A stretch of DNA of 64,000 nt from Alphaproteobacteria bacterium (GTDB taxonomy: Bacteria > Pseudomonadota > Alphaproteobacteria > Micropepsales > Micropepsaceae), in NCBI GenBank assembly GCA_003139615.1, contig PLJH01000138.1, positions 140,407-204,406 on the forward strand, written 5' to 3'. The notes under the pieces were generated by a model. It made no database searches, was not told where the DNA came from, and saw only the letters and a list, made by a program, of their open reading frames with translations. This document shows, in pieces, positions 33,471 to 42,080 of the stretch; the stretch's first letter is position 1, and every line of letters begins with the position of its first letter. The position numbers and the translations under genes are program-made.

Positions 33471-34164
33471 CGCTCCAAAATATCCAATAAACTCAATGCT
33501 TTGACATTTCGGATCAGGGCTTTTTCGCCCTGCGAATTTCCGTGCAGTGGGGCCTGCATGACTTGCGCATGGCGAACGCGCAAGAAAAATCTCACCTGTT
33601 ATTTCCCGGAATCTCCAGGCAACCCATGGCCTTGGAAAAATCATAACAGGCAATAACAGGCGCCTGCCTTCTGCCATTTGCTGCCTGTTCCTGCGTGTGT
33701 TTGCGCGCGACGGCGCCGACACGACACGCGCGGCGCGCGCGCCTTGCGTCATCCGATGCGTTCCGATGCCGATCCGTTTCACTTCCAAGCGCGCTGTCCT
33801 TCGCGGGAAAACATCCAACATGGCGACGCAAATCGCCGCGCGCAATCGAACGAATGTTCGATTCGAAAAAATAGTTGGAACAAAACTCGAATCTTTGCCG
33901 CGAATTTCCGGCGAATGTTTTTGCGGGTCAGGCGGTTAGGGCGAGCGCAATTTTTCCGAACTATTTTTCGATCCGGCGATCGCGCGATCGAGCCTCCGCG
34001 CCAAGACCATGAAATCTGTCGCGCAGCTTATGGACCGCCGGTGTCTATCATTCCAGAACAACGAGCGCTTTTATTTTGGTCACGCGGTCATACCTGACAC
34101 TCGGTGACAGGTATGAGCTTTACAGTCGGTCGCGCAATCGTCCCACTGACCCAAGGATATTCCG
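33471..34164. other. Repeat-rich stretch without genes
   Basis: It contains the E-family repeat (33812-33985) and older fragments of a sequence also found around 39840-40110 in inverted order (AAGCCCTG..., CAGGCAATAACAGGC). The open frames here are short, lack starts and are not conserved between copies. I see no gene. The right end carries the promoter region for the exported protein at 34165. Confidence 0.5.
33812..33985. repeat. E-family dispersed repeat, copy 1
   Basis: It runs from ACATCCAACATGGCGACG through ATTCGAAAAAATAGTTGGAA to CCGAACTATTTTTCGATCC. Related copies are at 39480-39653 (inverted) and 50925-51035. It includes the palindrome CGAACGAATGTTCG. Confidence 0.7.
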
Positions 34165-34731
34165 ATGACTCGTCGCCGCCCCTTTGCCTCCGCAGTCGCC
34201 GTCTCCGTCGCACTGGGTTTGGCTGCGCCCCCGGCTCAGGCCGCCCAGACACAAGACCTCAGCGGGCTGCACGCCTTCGACCTGAAGGTCGGCAAATGGA
34301 AGATCCACAACCGTGTTCTGAAGGCGCGGTTGGCGGGCAGCCATGACTGGCTGGAATATGACGGCGCGCAGACCTGGTGGTCGGTTTTGAACGGCTGGGG
34401 CAATGCCGACGACACGTTCCTCAACAAGCCGGGCGGCGCCTACAGCGGCGTCACCTTGCGCGCCTATGATCCGAACACCGGGCAATGGGCGATCTGGTGG
34501 CTCGATGGCCGCACACCGACAGCCAAGCTCGACCCGCCGATGCTCGGCCGTTTCGTCAACGGTGTGGGAACTTTCTATAACGACGACAGCCTGCGCGGGA
34601 AACCCATCAGGGTGCGGTTCATCTGGTCGAAGATCACCCGCAACGCGGCGCATTGGGAACAGGCCTACTCGCCCGACGGCGGCAAGACCTGGGAGACCAA
34701 CTGGATCAGCGATTTCACGAGGATTGGATGA
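34165..34731 (+). CDS. Exported lipocalin-like protein (DUF1579-type)
   Basis: A 188-residue protein with a signal peptide ending PAQAA. The mature part is a beta-strand-rich fold (KVGKWKIHNRVLKARLAGSH, GVTLRAYDPNTGQWAIWWLD, HWEQAYSPDGGKTWETNW). It resembles small DUF1579-like proteins with a lipocalin-type barrel that may bind a hydrophobic ligand in the periplasm. No cysteine pair is seen. An A-family repeat starts 2 nt after the stop. Confidence 0.7.
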   Translation: MTRRRPFASAVAVSVALGLAAPPAQAAQTQDLSGLHAFDLKVGKWKIHNRVLKARLAGSHDWLEYDGAQTWWSVLNGWGNADDTFLNKPGGAYSGVTLRAYDPNTGQWAIWWLDGRTPTAKLDPPMLGRFVNGVGTFYNDDSLRGKPIRVRFIWSKITRNAAHWEQAYSPDGGKTWETNWISDFTRIG

Positions 34732-34732
34732 C

Positions 34733-34844
34733 GGTGACGCCAGTTTCGGTTGTTGTCGAATTGCCGCGCTAGAGACATTTCCCGACGCACGGGCCCAGAA
34801 CCTCGCAGAGAGTATGCGTTGGAGAAAAAATAGCTGGCGTCACC
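34733..34844. mobile_element. A-family MITE-like element, copy 1
   Basis: 112 bp bounded by terminal inverted repeats GGTGACGCCAG / CTGGCGTCACC, starting 2 nt after the stop of the preceding gene. The interior (GGTTGTTGTCGAATTG, CATTTCCCGACGC, AACCTCGC) is shared with copies at 50806, 51916 and 52331. It has no coding capacity. Confidence 0.75.
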
Positions 34845-34884
34845 AAATTCCCGTGATGGATTAAGTGTTCCCGTATGTCCGTAC

Positions 34885-35802
34885 TTACGCGCGATATCCA
34901 TGACGCCGTAGATTGTTCTCGACGATGAAGACTTCGTTGCTCATCTCGATGAGTAATTTATACCAGTCGATCAAGCGCGTAACGTCCTCTTCGACGCGCG
35001 CCAGATACTCCGCATCGGACTGTTCCTGCCAATTTCGGACGTTCTCATAGAAATATTCCTCCGCAACAACATCGGGCTCGGTTTTCTCTGCAAGCTCCCG
35101 CTGTTGTCGGCCTAGCTCCGTTGCAACCGTATGAATGACTTGATTCCGAAGGCTCCGAAGCTTGAACATTCGGTCCGCCATGCTCGGCAAAGCGCTGAAT
35201 GCCTCTTTGGCATGGGCTGCTGCTACTGCAAACTGAGCGGCTTCGTAGAAGGGTCCGTTATACCAAGTGGCCTTACGCTCTTTCCTACCCTTTAGTCCGT
35301 CCGCCTCTGCCCGCGCATTCTCATACTGGTCAGTGTTGATCTGAAATACGGCGGCTACGAAGAGGTCTCGAAGCCGATCAGCCGCCGTGCTCAACAGAAT
35401 CATCGAAGAGATTAGGTGCACCTGGAAGAAACTGTTCTCTCCATAGTGATCACGCTCTGTGGTCTGTCGGTGAAATAGGGTAAGCCCGATGGATAACCAC
35501 GCCGCCTGCATCAACCCTTCGAAGTCCCCTCCAGACTGAACCAGAAACTGTTCCCAGGGCTCCAAGACCCTCGGCGCGGGACCGTTCGCATGTGTAGCGG
35601 AGAAGTGCGCTTCGAGAAAATGAAAATACAAAGAGTCAGTTTGCCACATCGCGTGGCCTATCGTTTCGGAGTCGAAGTCGTCCGGGCCACGCCAACCGTA
35701 GCTACCGAGTTCGTAAATCCCACGCGCATGCAGAATGCGCTCACCCTTGTCGCGGACATATTTGTCAACGAACGCAGGCGTTATCGGGGAATGTTCGACC
35801 AT
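34885..35802 (-). CDS. Hypothetical helical protein with a HEPN-like motif
   Basis: A 305-residue, strongly helical protein without signal peptide. It carries RNQVIH (Arg219 to His224), which fits the Rx4H motif of HEPN ribonucleases, in a helix-rich C-terminal half (LRSLRNQVIHTVATELGRQQ). No other domain is recognised. HEPN domains are common in toxin and anti-phage proteins, which would suit the mobile surroundings, but a match over six residues is weak evidence. The next gene on the strand is a TPR/K+ channel protein, separated by the B1 hairpin. Confidence 0.45.
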   Translation of the reverse strand: MVEHSPITPAFVDKYVRDKGERILHARGIYELGSYGWRGPDDFDSETIGHAMWQTDSLYFHFLEAHFSATHANGPAPRVLEPWEQFLVQSGGDFEGLMQAAWLSIGLTLFHRQTTERDHYGENSFFQVHLISSMILLSTAADRLRDLFVAAVFQINTDQYENARAEADGLKGRKERKATWYNGPFYEAAQFAVAAAHAKEAFSALPSMADRMFKLRSLRNQVIHTVATELGRQQRELAEKTEPDVVAEEYFYENVRNWQEQSDAEYLARVEEDVTRLIDWYKLLIEMSNEVFIVENNLRRHGYRA

Positions 35803-35876
35803 GATCTAGATCGTATCCGCAAGTAGCAGCGCGATATCTCGCATCGATTTCCTCGCTGGGAACTGGATCGTGGTTT

Positions 35877-35948
35877 AGTGACAGGACCAGCGTTCACCGG
35901 TCCACTCGAAAAAGGCCTCGTGTGACGGTGAACGTTGGTCCGGTCACT
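35877..35948. repeat. B-family hairpin repeat, copy 1
   Basis: AGTGACAGGACCAGCGTTCACC and the complement GGTGAACGTTGGTCCGGTCACT flank GGTCCACTCGAAAAAGGCCT. It overlaps the last bases of the K+ channel gene (stop at 35944). Other copies are at 46084, 46673 and 46806. Confidence 0.75.
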
Positions 35949-37221
35949 GAATCCCTCGTTGAAATCTGTTGCCAACGAACGAAAGCAAGACACCAAACAT
36001 AATGTAACCGGCGCACACCTCTAAGCACGCTGTAGCTTGTCCGAAGAAACCCACCGGATGAAGGTCGCCGTAACCCAACGTACTGAAAGTGACCACGCTG
36101 AAATACAGGAAATCAAAACCATGCAGAGGTGACTTTGCGCTCCCAGTTTGTGCAATCAGCCCGAACGCTCCGTACACAACTGCAAAGCCGACAATTACAA
36201 CAAGGCAGCTGGCGGCCCATCGAAATAGGCTCTCGCCATAGTTGGAGGTCATTTTCCAAAGCCCATAGAGCATCACCGCCGCATACCGCCTCTCAAGCAG
36301 GTTGACGCGCCTTTGTCGTTCATGTTGGGCAACGCGATATTGACCCGCCTCACTTGAGTTTCCTAGGCTCTGCAGTGCGAGTGAAAAGTCGTGAATCGTT
36401 GCTGCCATTTGACGGTTGGTCTTAAGTTGCGATTCCAGCGAATCACCTGGTGTCGTCTGATGATGATTGTTGCAGCGTACGAGTGCGTGCTCCATTACGT
36501 CAATCGCATTGATCTTCGCGCTGCGTTCACTCTCTGTAAGAGGAAGAGACCGACGCAACTGCTCCAATTCGAGAGTGCCGTAGTACCGAACGCAGGCCTG
36601 CAGCGACCTTCGATACGCATCGAAGGCCTGCATGTTCGGAATCCCTGAAGAGTAGGCCCGGCCCGCCCTCCAGAAGGTACCAGCCGACCACATTTCATTC
36701 CCAAAGGCCTTGGAATAAACTTCGGCAGCCGCCTCAAAGAATACGCCGCACAAATGCGACTTGAGGGAGGAGATTGGAAGCGGCGACAGGTTCTCTGTGC
36801 AGTGAACTACATTCGCCGCCACTTTTTCAAATTCCTCCGCTGCGCGGGTCCATGATGAACCAGCAAAAAAATGTTCAAGACATGCCCGATGTTGCAGCGC
36901 TGCTCGGTTAAAGAGTTCTCCAGCCAATTGCGGGTCAATATTCAAGTTGGCAACGATACCTGCCGATTCATCGTAGTTGCGCGCCGCGGCACTGCTCTCG
37001 CCCGCGACCTCGAAGCATGAGGCAGCTTTAGCTAAGAGCTTTGCCTTTGATGAGGGCGCAGCTTCAACGTTCAACTGACCGTTCAGTGCGAGGTACGTTT
37101 CGCCCGCAAGAAGCCAATTTCCGCTTCGCTCGAAATTGATCGCTTCTGTCCAGCTCTGGGTCAATTGAGGTGGAAGTTCTAAATCGCCTAGAACAAATGG
37201 ATGCCGAGCAGAAGCAGCCAA
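35944..37221 (-). CDS. Potassium-channel domain protein with a long TPR-like N-terminus
   Basis: A 425-residue protein. The C-terminal 130 residues hold two membrane helices around a pore loop with the K+ selectivity filter TLGYGD (ending ...FSTLGYGDLHPVGFFGQ) and the outer helix YIMFGVLLSFVGN. The first 290 residues are helix-rich (FERSGNWLLAGETYLALNG, ALQHRACLEHFFAGS) and resemble TPR-like repeats, which would sense a ligand or partner and gate the channel. Ion-channel plus sensor designs occur in stress and defence proteins, but nothing here proves that role. The B1 hairpin ends in its last codons. Confidence 0.75.
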   Translation of the reverse strand: MAASARHPFVLGDLELPPQLTQSWTEAINFERSGNWLLAGETYLALNGQLNVEAAPSSKAKLLAKAASCFEVAGESSAAARNYDESAGIVANLNIDPQLAGELFNRAALQHRACLEHFFAGSSWTRAAEEFEKVAANVVHCTENLSPLPISSLKSHLCGVFFEAAAEVYSKAFGNEMWSAGTFWRAGRAYSSGIPNMQAFDAYRRSLQACVRYYGTLELEQLRRSLPLTESERSAKINAIDVMEHALVRCNNHHQTTPGDSLESQLKTNRQMAATIHDFSLALQSLGNSSEAGQYRVAQHERQRRVNLLERRYAAVMLYGLWKMTSNYGESLFRWAASCLVVIVGFAVVYGAFGLIAQTGSAKSPLHGFDFLYFSVVTFSTLGYGDLHPVGFFGQATACLEVCAGYIMFGVLLSFVGNRFQRGIQ

Positions 37222-37469
37222 GCGCGCGACCTATCAACTCATTGTTGCCACCCCGACGCCATCGTCACGGCTAGGCGGATAGGTAACTACTTAAACACGC
37301 GGACTTAGAGCAGGTAAAGATGCTGCTTCGGTCAGGCAACCGAGATTCACTCGTCACAAGAATTCGGGTGACAGTCCCAAGAATGGATTACATTTCGCTG
37401 GATTTTGGGTTCACGCTATTGTCGCCGATGCGCCTGGCACAGCCGGCACGTTGATGGAGGAACAAAACA

Positions 37470-37579
37470 TGCGCGCTGTTGTCCTGGAGCAGGCTTACGG
37501 AATCGAAAACCTCAAGCTCGTCGAACGGCCGGATCCCGTGCCCGGGCCGGGGCAGATCGTCGTCGACATCAATTCGTAA
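37470..37579 (+). pseudogene. N-terminal stub of a zinc-type alcohol dehydrogenase/quinone oxidoreductase
   Basis: An ATG with GGAGGAAC upstream opens 36 codons: RAVVLEQAYGIENLKLVERP, then PVPGPGQIVVDIN. This is the typical MDR-family N-terminus with the PxPGPGQ(V/I)VV motif. The frame stops where a D-family palindrome begins (37580-37675), so the gene was cut by that repeat and the rest is missing. Confidence 0.7.
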
Positions 37580-37589
37580 TTCGGTTCTA

Positions 37590-37675
37590 ATTCGGGGACG
37601 TCTAATCCATTTCCAAATACGGCCATGGCGATGCGTCGCGATTGCTGCAGCGAAATAGATTAGACGTCCCCGCAT
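37590..37675. repeat. D-family palindromic repeat
   Basis: ATTCGGGGACGTCTAATCCATTT at the left and its complement (AAATAGATTAGACGTCCCCGC) at the right. It truncates the dehydrogenase stub on its left and an Rhs tail on its right. Related half-copies occur near 47255-47285 and 51101-51121. This type of palindrome accompanies REP-associated transposases. Confidence 0.65.
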
Positions 37676-37787
37676 TATCTCGCATTCCGGACTCACAGAC
37701 AACGTAAACGCGTTTTTCGCGTATCAGAACGCGCTGGATGACCAAGACAGCGGAGGCAATTTCCTGGGGAAGGACGCAGCCGCGCTT

Positions 37788-38573
37788 ATGTCGAACTCGA
37801 CACAGAGCGGGGCAACCACGGGCAGAGGTAGTGCGCAAGGCGGAATAACAATCGATTTGGGCAACGGCAACTCTGTTAGTTTCAACACCAACAGCCAGAG
37901 AAATGCCGACGGATCGATACCCGGGTTTGCGCTCGTCGATGAAAGCACAGAACTCGGGAAGAAACTCGCCGACAACGCTGCCGCTGGCGTGGCTGCCAGT
38001 TTTAACGCTAGTACCGGAGTTATCAGTTGGACGGGGGTAATGGGAGGAGCTGGCGATGGTACGACGACAACTTCCGGCGCGCGCAATTCGATTGGAGCCA
38101 TCAGTTGCACGGGTTCACACTGCGGGTCGATTGCGCCAGTGTCGAAAGCGGACGCACAAAAGGCAATCGATGCACTTCAGTACAGTAGTGCGCAGAGCGT
38201 TGAGCGAGGAGTACTTCTCCTTGTGGACGGTAGAGTCGTTACGGGTAGCGCTGCCGGTAGAGGTGAGATAGGAGAATTTGACTGGGATTTCTTCGTCGCT
38301 CTCGACGACGTTCTAGTAATGGCTCACACGCACTTAGCTGGCGAAGGTCCCGGTTTATCAGGACATACTGCAACCCAGCTTAACGAGGGACCGAGCACGG
38401 TTGATCAAGCTGCAATGTATCAGACAGGCAAACCCCAGATTGTAGTAGCGCCGTATGTAACAACTCAATTATATAGGGGTACTGATGGCGATCATGTGCA
38501 AGTAATTTCCGGAGATCCCAATAGATTGCCATCTGACCTGTCCCGCCAAAATATTATTGTGGATCCGCAATGA
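37788..38573 (+). CDS. Orphan C-terminal Rhs tail with a DUF4329/JAB-like toxin domain
   Basis: A 261-residue reading frame from ATG 37788; the same frame stays open to about 37664, where the D repeat interrupts it. The C-terminal part (KAIDALQYSSAQSVERGVLLLVD, VLVMAHTHLAGEGPG, GPSTVDQAAMYQ, QIVVAPYVTTQLYRG) has the His-Thr-His and downstream Ser/Asp of JAB-like toxin domains such as DUF4329. The Rhs shell that would package it is absent. The next gene overlaps it by ATGA and is a candidate immunity protein. Whether the tail is expressed alone is unknown. Confidence 0.6.
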   Translation: MSNSTQSGATTGRGSAQGGITIDLGNGNSVSFNTNSQRNADGSIPGFALVDESTELGKKLADNAAAGVAASFNASTGVISWTGVMGGAGDGTTTTSGARNSIGAISCTGSHCGSIAPVSKADAQKAIDALQYSSAQSVERGVLLLVDGRVVTGSAAGRGEIGEFDWDFFVALDDVLVMAHTHLAGEGPGLSGHTATQLNEGPSTVDQAAMYQTGKPQIVVAPYVTTQLYRGTDGDHVQVISGDPNRLPSDLSRQNIIVDPQ

Positions 38574-39031
38574 GAACGCGCACTCTACGCCTAATCTTTT
38601 TCTTCGCGGTAGTGTCGGAGATTTTGATTTGCATGTGTGAGAGTGTCTTGTCGGCCGAATCACTATCGAGATCGCCCATAGTCGGTGGGTGTGAGGTCGT
38701 AAATTTGCAAGCAATTTTCGATAATCCGCTTAACTTCAACGGTCACACCGTGTGTACCTCTGGTTACATCGCCAAGGAAGGGAGATTCGTCGCTTTCTAT
38801 CCTCGTCCCATTGACGACATTGAGACCATGTTGGACATGGCGTTGATACCCGATGGCGAGTCGTCACATGACTGGCTTTTTTTGATGAGTAGTTCACAGG
38901 GGAAGAAATTCAACTTAATCGGAAAACTAGATTTGGATGAGCATTGTTTTACGCAACCAAGAACACACACTTGCACTCCCGTGAAGAGGCCTATCTTTAT
39001 TAGTTCTTTTAGAGCGACGCCAGCCCCATAG
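38570..39031 (+). CDS. Candidate immunity protein for the first Rhs tail
   Basis: A 153-residue protein overlapping the toxin-tail stop (ATGA, 38570-38573). The N-terminus is a signal or anchor helix (TLRLIFFFAVVSEILICMCES). Cysteine positions (ICMCES, GGCEVVN, TVCTSG, EHCFT, HTCTPV) suggest an exported, disulphide-bonded protein, which would match a toxin delivered to the periplasm. No family is recognised. Its position and the 4-nt overlap are the main reasons for the assignment. Confidence 0.6.
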   Translation: MRTRTLRLIFFFAVVSEILICMCESVLSAESLSRSPIVGGCEVVNLQAIFDNPLNFNGHTVCTSGYIAKEGRFVAFYPRPIDDIETMLDMALIPDGESSHDWLFLMSSSQGKKFNLIGKLDLDEHCFTQPRTHTCTPVKRPIFISSFRATPAP

Positions 39032-39050
39032 TTTCAATAGGATGGTTGTG

Positions 39051-39087
39051 CATACCGAAAACCTATCCGGATAGCTTTCGTCCGTAC
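39051..39087. repeat. 37-bp repeat, copy 1 (probable end of an IS481-like element)
   Basis: CATACCGAAAACCTATCCGG followed by ATAGCTTTCGTCCGTAC, identical to 42865-42901. Here it lies about 200 bp upstream of an IS481-like transposase remnant, suggesting that it is one end of that insertion sequence. Confidence 0.6.
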
Positions 39088-39290
39088 CGACGATGCAGTC
39101 CGCCGATCACTCGCCCGTGATGGAGAATGGGGTGAGCGGGCGGGTCGGCGGATGGCCTTATTTGGCACAGATAGCGGATATCGCACGGCAGCATCTCTGA
39201 CTGTTTCATCGTCATTGCGCCGAACGAGGCTAGATGTTTGATCCTGGGTTTTGATGGTGCATTATTTTCTCCGGAGTGGAGGGATGCGCT

Positions 39291-39399
39291 ATGGGCCAAG
39301 TTCTACACAGCTGCGCCACAACGACAGAGGCGATCCGTCGAGCGATACAACATAGTCGAGAGAGCCTGAGGAGCCTTTCCAGGCGTTATGAAAATTCGT
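39291..39399 (+). pseudogene. IS481-family transposase N-terminal remnant
   Basis: The frame gives MGQVLHSCATTTEAIRRAIQ followed by HSRESLRSLSRRYE. This is the start of IS481-type transposases (HTH for end binding). Homology stops after about 36 codons, before the DDE domain, and an E-family repeat follows at 39480. The gene cannot be active. Confidence 0.75.
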
Positions 39400-39479
39400 C
39401 GACACCATACGGATTCACCAAAATCTGCATTCCGATTCCGAACCAAGTTGGTTGGCCCGCACGCGTCGGCGATGAAATC

Positions 39480-39653
39480 CGGCGATCGTCGGATAAAAAA
39501 ATAGTGCTTGCAAAATCGTCCCCTTTCTAACCTCCTGACGCGTATAAATATTCGGCGGAAATTTACGGCAGGCGTTCCATTCTTGTTCCAACTATTTTTT
39601 CGAATCGAACATTTGTTCGATTGTGCGCGACGAAATCCATTGCCATGTTGGGC
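39480..39653. repeat. E-family dispersed repeat, copy 2 (inverted)
   Basis: Read on the minus strand this has the same order as copy 1: CCCAACATGGC, ATTCGAAAAAATAGTTGGAA, CGTCAGG-GGTTAG, ACTATTTTTTTATCCGACG. It follows the IS481 remnant and precedes the region upstream of the second Rhs tail. Confidence 0.65.
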
Positions 39654-39965
39654 GTATCCCGCCCGCAGGAGCGTGCAGATGGAATCGAAAGATGTGAACT
39701 TCGACATGCATGTGATGTCGGGACAATCGGGCGGAGCGTACGCACATGTGTTGCATACGCAACGGCGTGTGGCTGGGTTATCGCACGTGCTTTGCTTTGC
39801 CGATCCGTCGCATGTCTCACCGTTGCCGAACAAAGATCAGGCGAAAGCAGGCGAAATATCAGGCGGAATAACAGGCCGAAAAGCCGTGTTTTGCAATGTT
39901 AAACGGTTGAATCACGTGGAAATTGTTCGGCCCGAAAAAATTGCAGAAAAAATTGCAAAAAAACG

Positions 39966-42080
39966 ATGCGGTCGCCGCGGCACAAAGGACCGCACATATG
40001 CAGATCGGACACAGGGAATTTCGCAGGGTGCAAAAGCCCTGTTCCGGAGGCTCAAGTGATTGAATCTGCAGCAGATTTTGGAGTGGAAAATTTTTCGCCG
40101 ATTTTTACGGGCCGCAACATGCGGATCTGGGCGCGTTTCGGCCGCCGCAAAGGCGTTGGCACGAGAAGGAAACATAGTGACAGCCGCGGCGTTCCCTGCC
40201 CCAACCTCGTTCAGCGGGCGGACACGCTCAACAACGTCACCGAGAACTTCTGCTACGACACGCTGAACCGGCTGACGAACTACGGCATCAACGGTTCGAG
40301 CTGCACGACGGGCAACACGAACTCCGTCAAGACGGTGAGCTACGATTCTCTGGGCGATATCCTCACCAAATCCGACGTGGGCACCTATTCCTATCCGACG
40401 GCCGGTTCGGCGCTGCCGCATGCCGTCTCCGGCATCGCCACGACGACGGGCTGCACCCTGGTCGCGCCGGAAGCACCCTGCACGGTCGGCGGCACGGCCA
40501 ATCCTGCCTACACCTACGATGCGAACGGCAATATGCTCACCGGGGCAGGGCGCATCGTCACCTACACGGCCGCCAACATGACCCACACCGTGAACCAGGG
40601 TGCCAATACCTATCGGTTCAACTACGATCCTGAGCACAACCGCTTTGAGCAAATCGAGGGCAACAAGGATGCCACCGATATCTACCTCAACGATCCAGTC
40701 TCCAATGTGATGACGGAGCATTACGAGGTGAGCGGCGTCACCACCTGGCGCACCTACTTCGTGGTCGACGGCAAGATCACGGCGGAGCGCTTCTCGTCCG
40801 GCTCGACCGTGAACATGCAGTATTTCATCCTCGATCATCTGGGCTCGGTGGCGACAATCGCGGCGATCAACCCGACGACGGGCGCAGTCACTCCCACGTC
40901 ACAGGCCTATGACGCCTGGGGCAAGATGCGCGTGGCCACCACCGGCGCCGACGACCTGACCTGCTCGCTGCCGCCCGCCTCCCTCTCCACCCGCGGCTTC
41001 ACCAACCAGGAACAGATGGCCGATGTCTGCCTCGATAACTACAACGCCAGAATCTACGATCCGCAGATCGGCAGGTTCATGTCGGCGGATACGGAGATTC
41101 CGGACACGAACTTCAGCCAAAGTTATAACCGCTACACCTATGTCGAGAATGGACCGCTGTCGTACACAGACCCAACGGGGCATGTTGGTTTCCGGCTGAC
41201 GAGCGTAACTGCTTATACGTCTGAAGCTATGGAAACGCTCACAGAAACCGTGTGTCTCAACACATGCTTCTCTATGGACGTCACAATGTCTGCGGCGGAT
41301 GCAGAAGCGCATCTTTTGGTAGGTTCAACACAGACTGGTTCGGTGTCGGGACCGGGCCAGTCGCCTACGGGGATAACTAGTCCATCTGAGGGGCCGCAGG
41401 GTAATGGGGCTACCTCCACACCCGCCACTTTATCAGCAAATGGCGCGCCGAATTCGGGAACCGATCCGCTTGCAAATACTCCCGTAGACCAAGCCGTTCG
41501 GGGATGTGCGGACTGTACTGCAAGCAATCACCATGTCGACCCTGCAACTGCGTCTTGGTTGTTAAAGCAAATAAATGAGCAGTGGAAAGGAAAAGTATCA
41601 GTCACGACGTCGGACGATCTGACCGTCATATCTGGCTTACTAACTGTGTCGGCATACAAAAGAAGCGTAGCAGATGATGCAGCTGCAGAGGTCAACCAGT
41701 ACTTCGGTAACGCAACCGGCACATACAATAATCAGAATTTCGAGTCGCACATCTCGATGACCGCGGTCGATTCCGGCGGCGACTGGCAAATTGAACAAAT
41801 GGGCGTGGCCGAGTATATGAGACTCAATAGAGCTACTATTGCCCCTGCGAATCTGGGAAGTGATACTGTCGGAGGGGAAAATCATTTTGGAGATTCAAAG
41901 ATGATGGTCCCGCCTGGCGCGTTTCAAGCGGTCCACAATCCAGGTGACTGGGCCCACGAGTTCGGTCATGCGCTAGGGCTTACGCACGCTCCTGATTTAT
42001 CAGGCAGCATCATGTCATACGATAAAACTCGCACGGTAATGGGCCAAGACCTATTTAATCTGGCCAGGGGGTATCGATGA
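39966..42080 (+). CDS. Truncated Rhs protein with a metzincin-type C-terminal toxin
   Basis: A 704-residue frame. Rhs homology begins only at about 40200 (RADTLNNVTENFCYDTLNRL); earlier codons are repeat-derived. YD-repeat shell segments follow (YTYDANGNMLTGAG, YDAWGKMRVA), then the core motif YNARIYDPQIGRFMSADTEI and the junction at YVENGPLSYTDPTGHVGF (near 41190). The variable tip contains HEFGHALGLTH (41951-41983), the HExxHxxGxxH zinc site of metzincins, plus SIMSYD, the Met-turn. The tail would be a secreted protease. The N-terminal delivery region is missing. The stop overlaps the immunity candidate by ATGA. Confidence 0.78.
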   Translation: MRSPRHKGPHICRSDTGNFAGCKSPVPEAQVIESAADFGVENFSPIFTGRNMRIWARFGRRKGVGTRRKHSDSRGVPCPNLVQRADTLNNVTENFCYDTLNRLTNYGINGSSCTTGNTNSVKTVSYDSLGDILTKSDVGTYSYPTAGSALPHAVSGIATTTGCTLVAPEAPCTVGGTANPAYTYDANGNMLTGAGRIVTYTAANMTHTVNQGANTYRFNYDPEHNRFEQIEGNKDATDIYLNDPVSNVMTEHYEVSGVTTWRTYFVVDGKITAERFSSGSTVNMQYFILDHLGSVATIAAINPTTGAVTPTSQAYDAWGKMRVATTGADDLTCSLPPASLSTRGFTNQEQMADVCLDNYNARIYDPQIGRFMSADTEIPDTNFSQSYNRYTYVENGPLSYTDPTGHVGFRLTSVTAYTSEAMETLTETVCLNTCFSMDVTMSAADAEAHLLVGSTQTGSVSGPGQSPTGITSPSEGPQGNGATSTPATLSANGAPNSGTDPLANTPVDQAVRGCADCTASNHHVDPATASWLLKQINEQWKGKVSVTTSDDLTVISGLLTVSAYKRSVADDAAAEVNQYFGNATGTYNNQNFESHISMTAVDSGGDWQIEQMGVAEYMRLNRATIAPANLGSDTVGGENHFGDSKMMVPPGAFQAVHNPGDWAHEFGHALGLTHAPDLSGSIMSYDKTRTVMGQDLFNLARGYR

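Noticed and set aside
32163..33845. 560-codon leftward frame over the dehydrogenase and repeats
   Set aside because: It is antisense to the 2-hydroxyacid dehydrogenase, runs through REP palindromes and has no domain.
37405..37590. Frame starting MGSRYCRRCAWH in front of the dehydrogenase stub
   Set aside because: It lacks a ribosome site and is in another frame from the recognisable MDR N-terminus at 37470.
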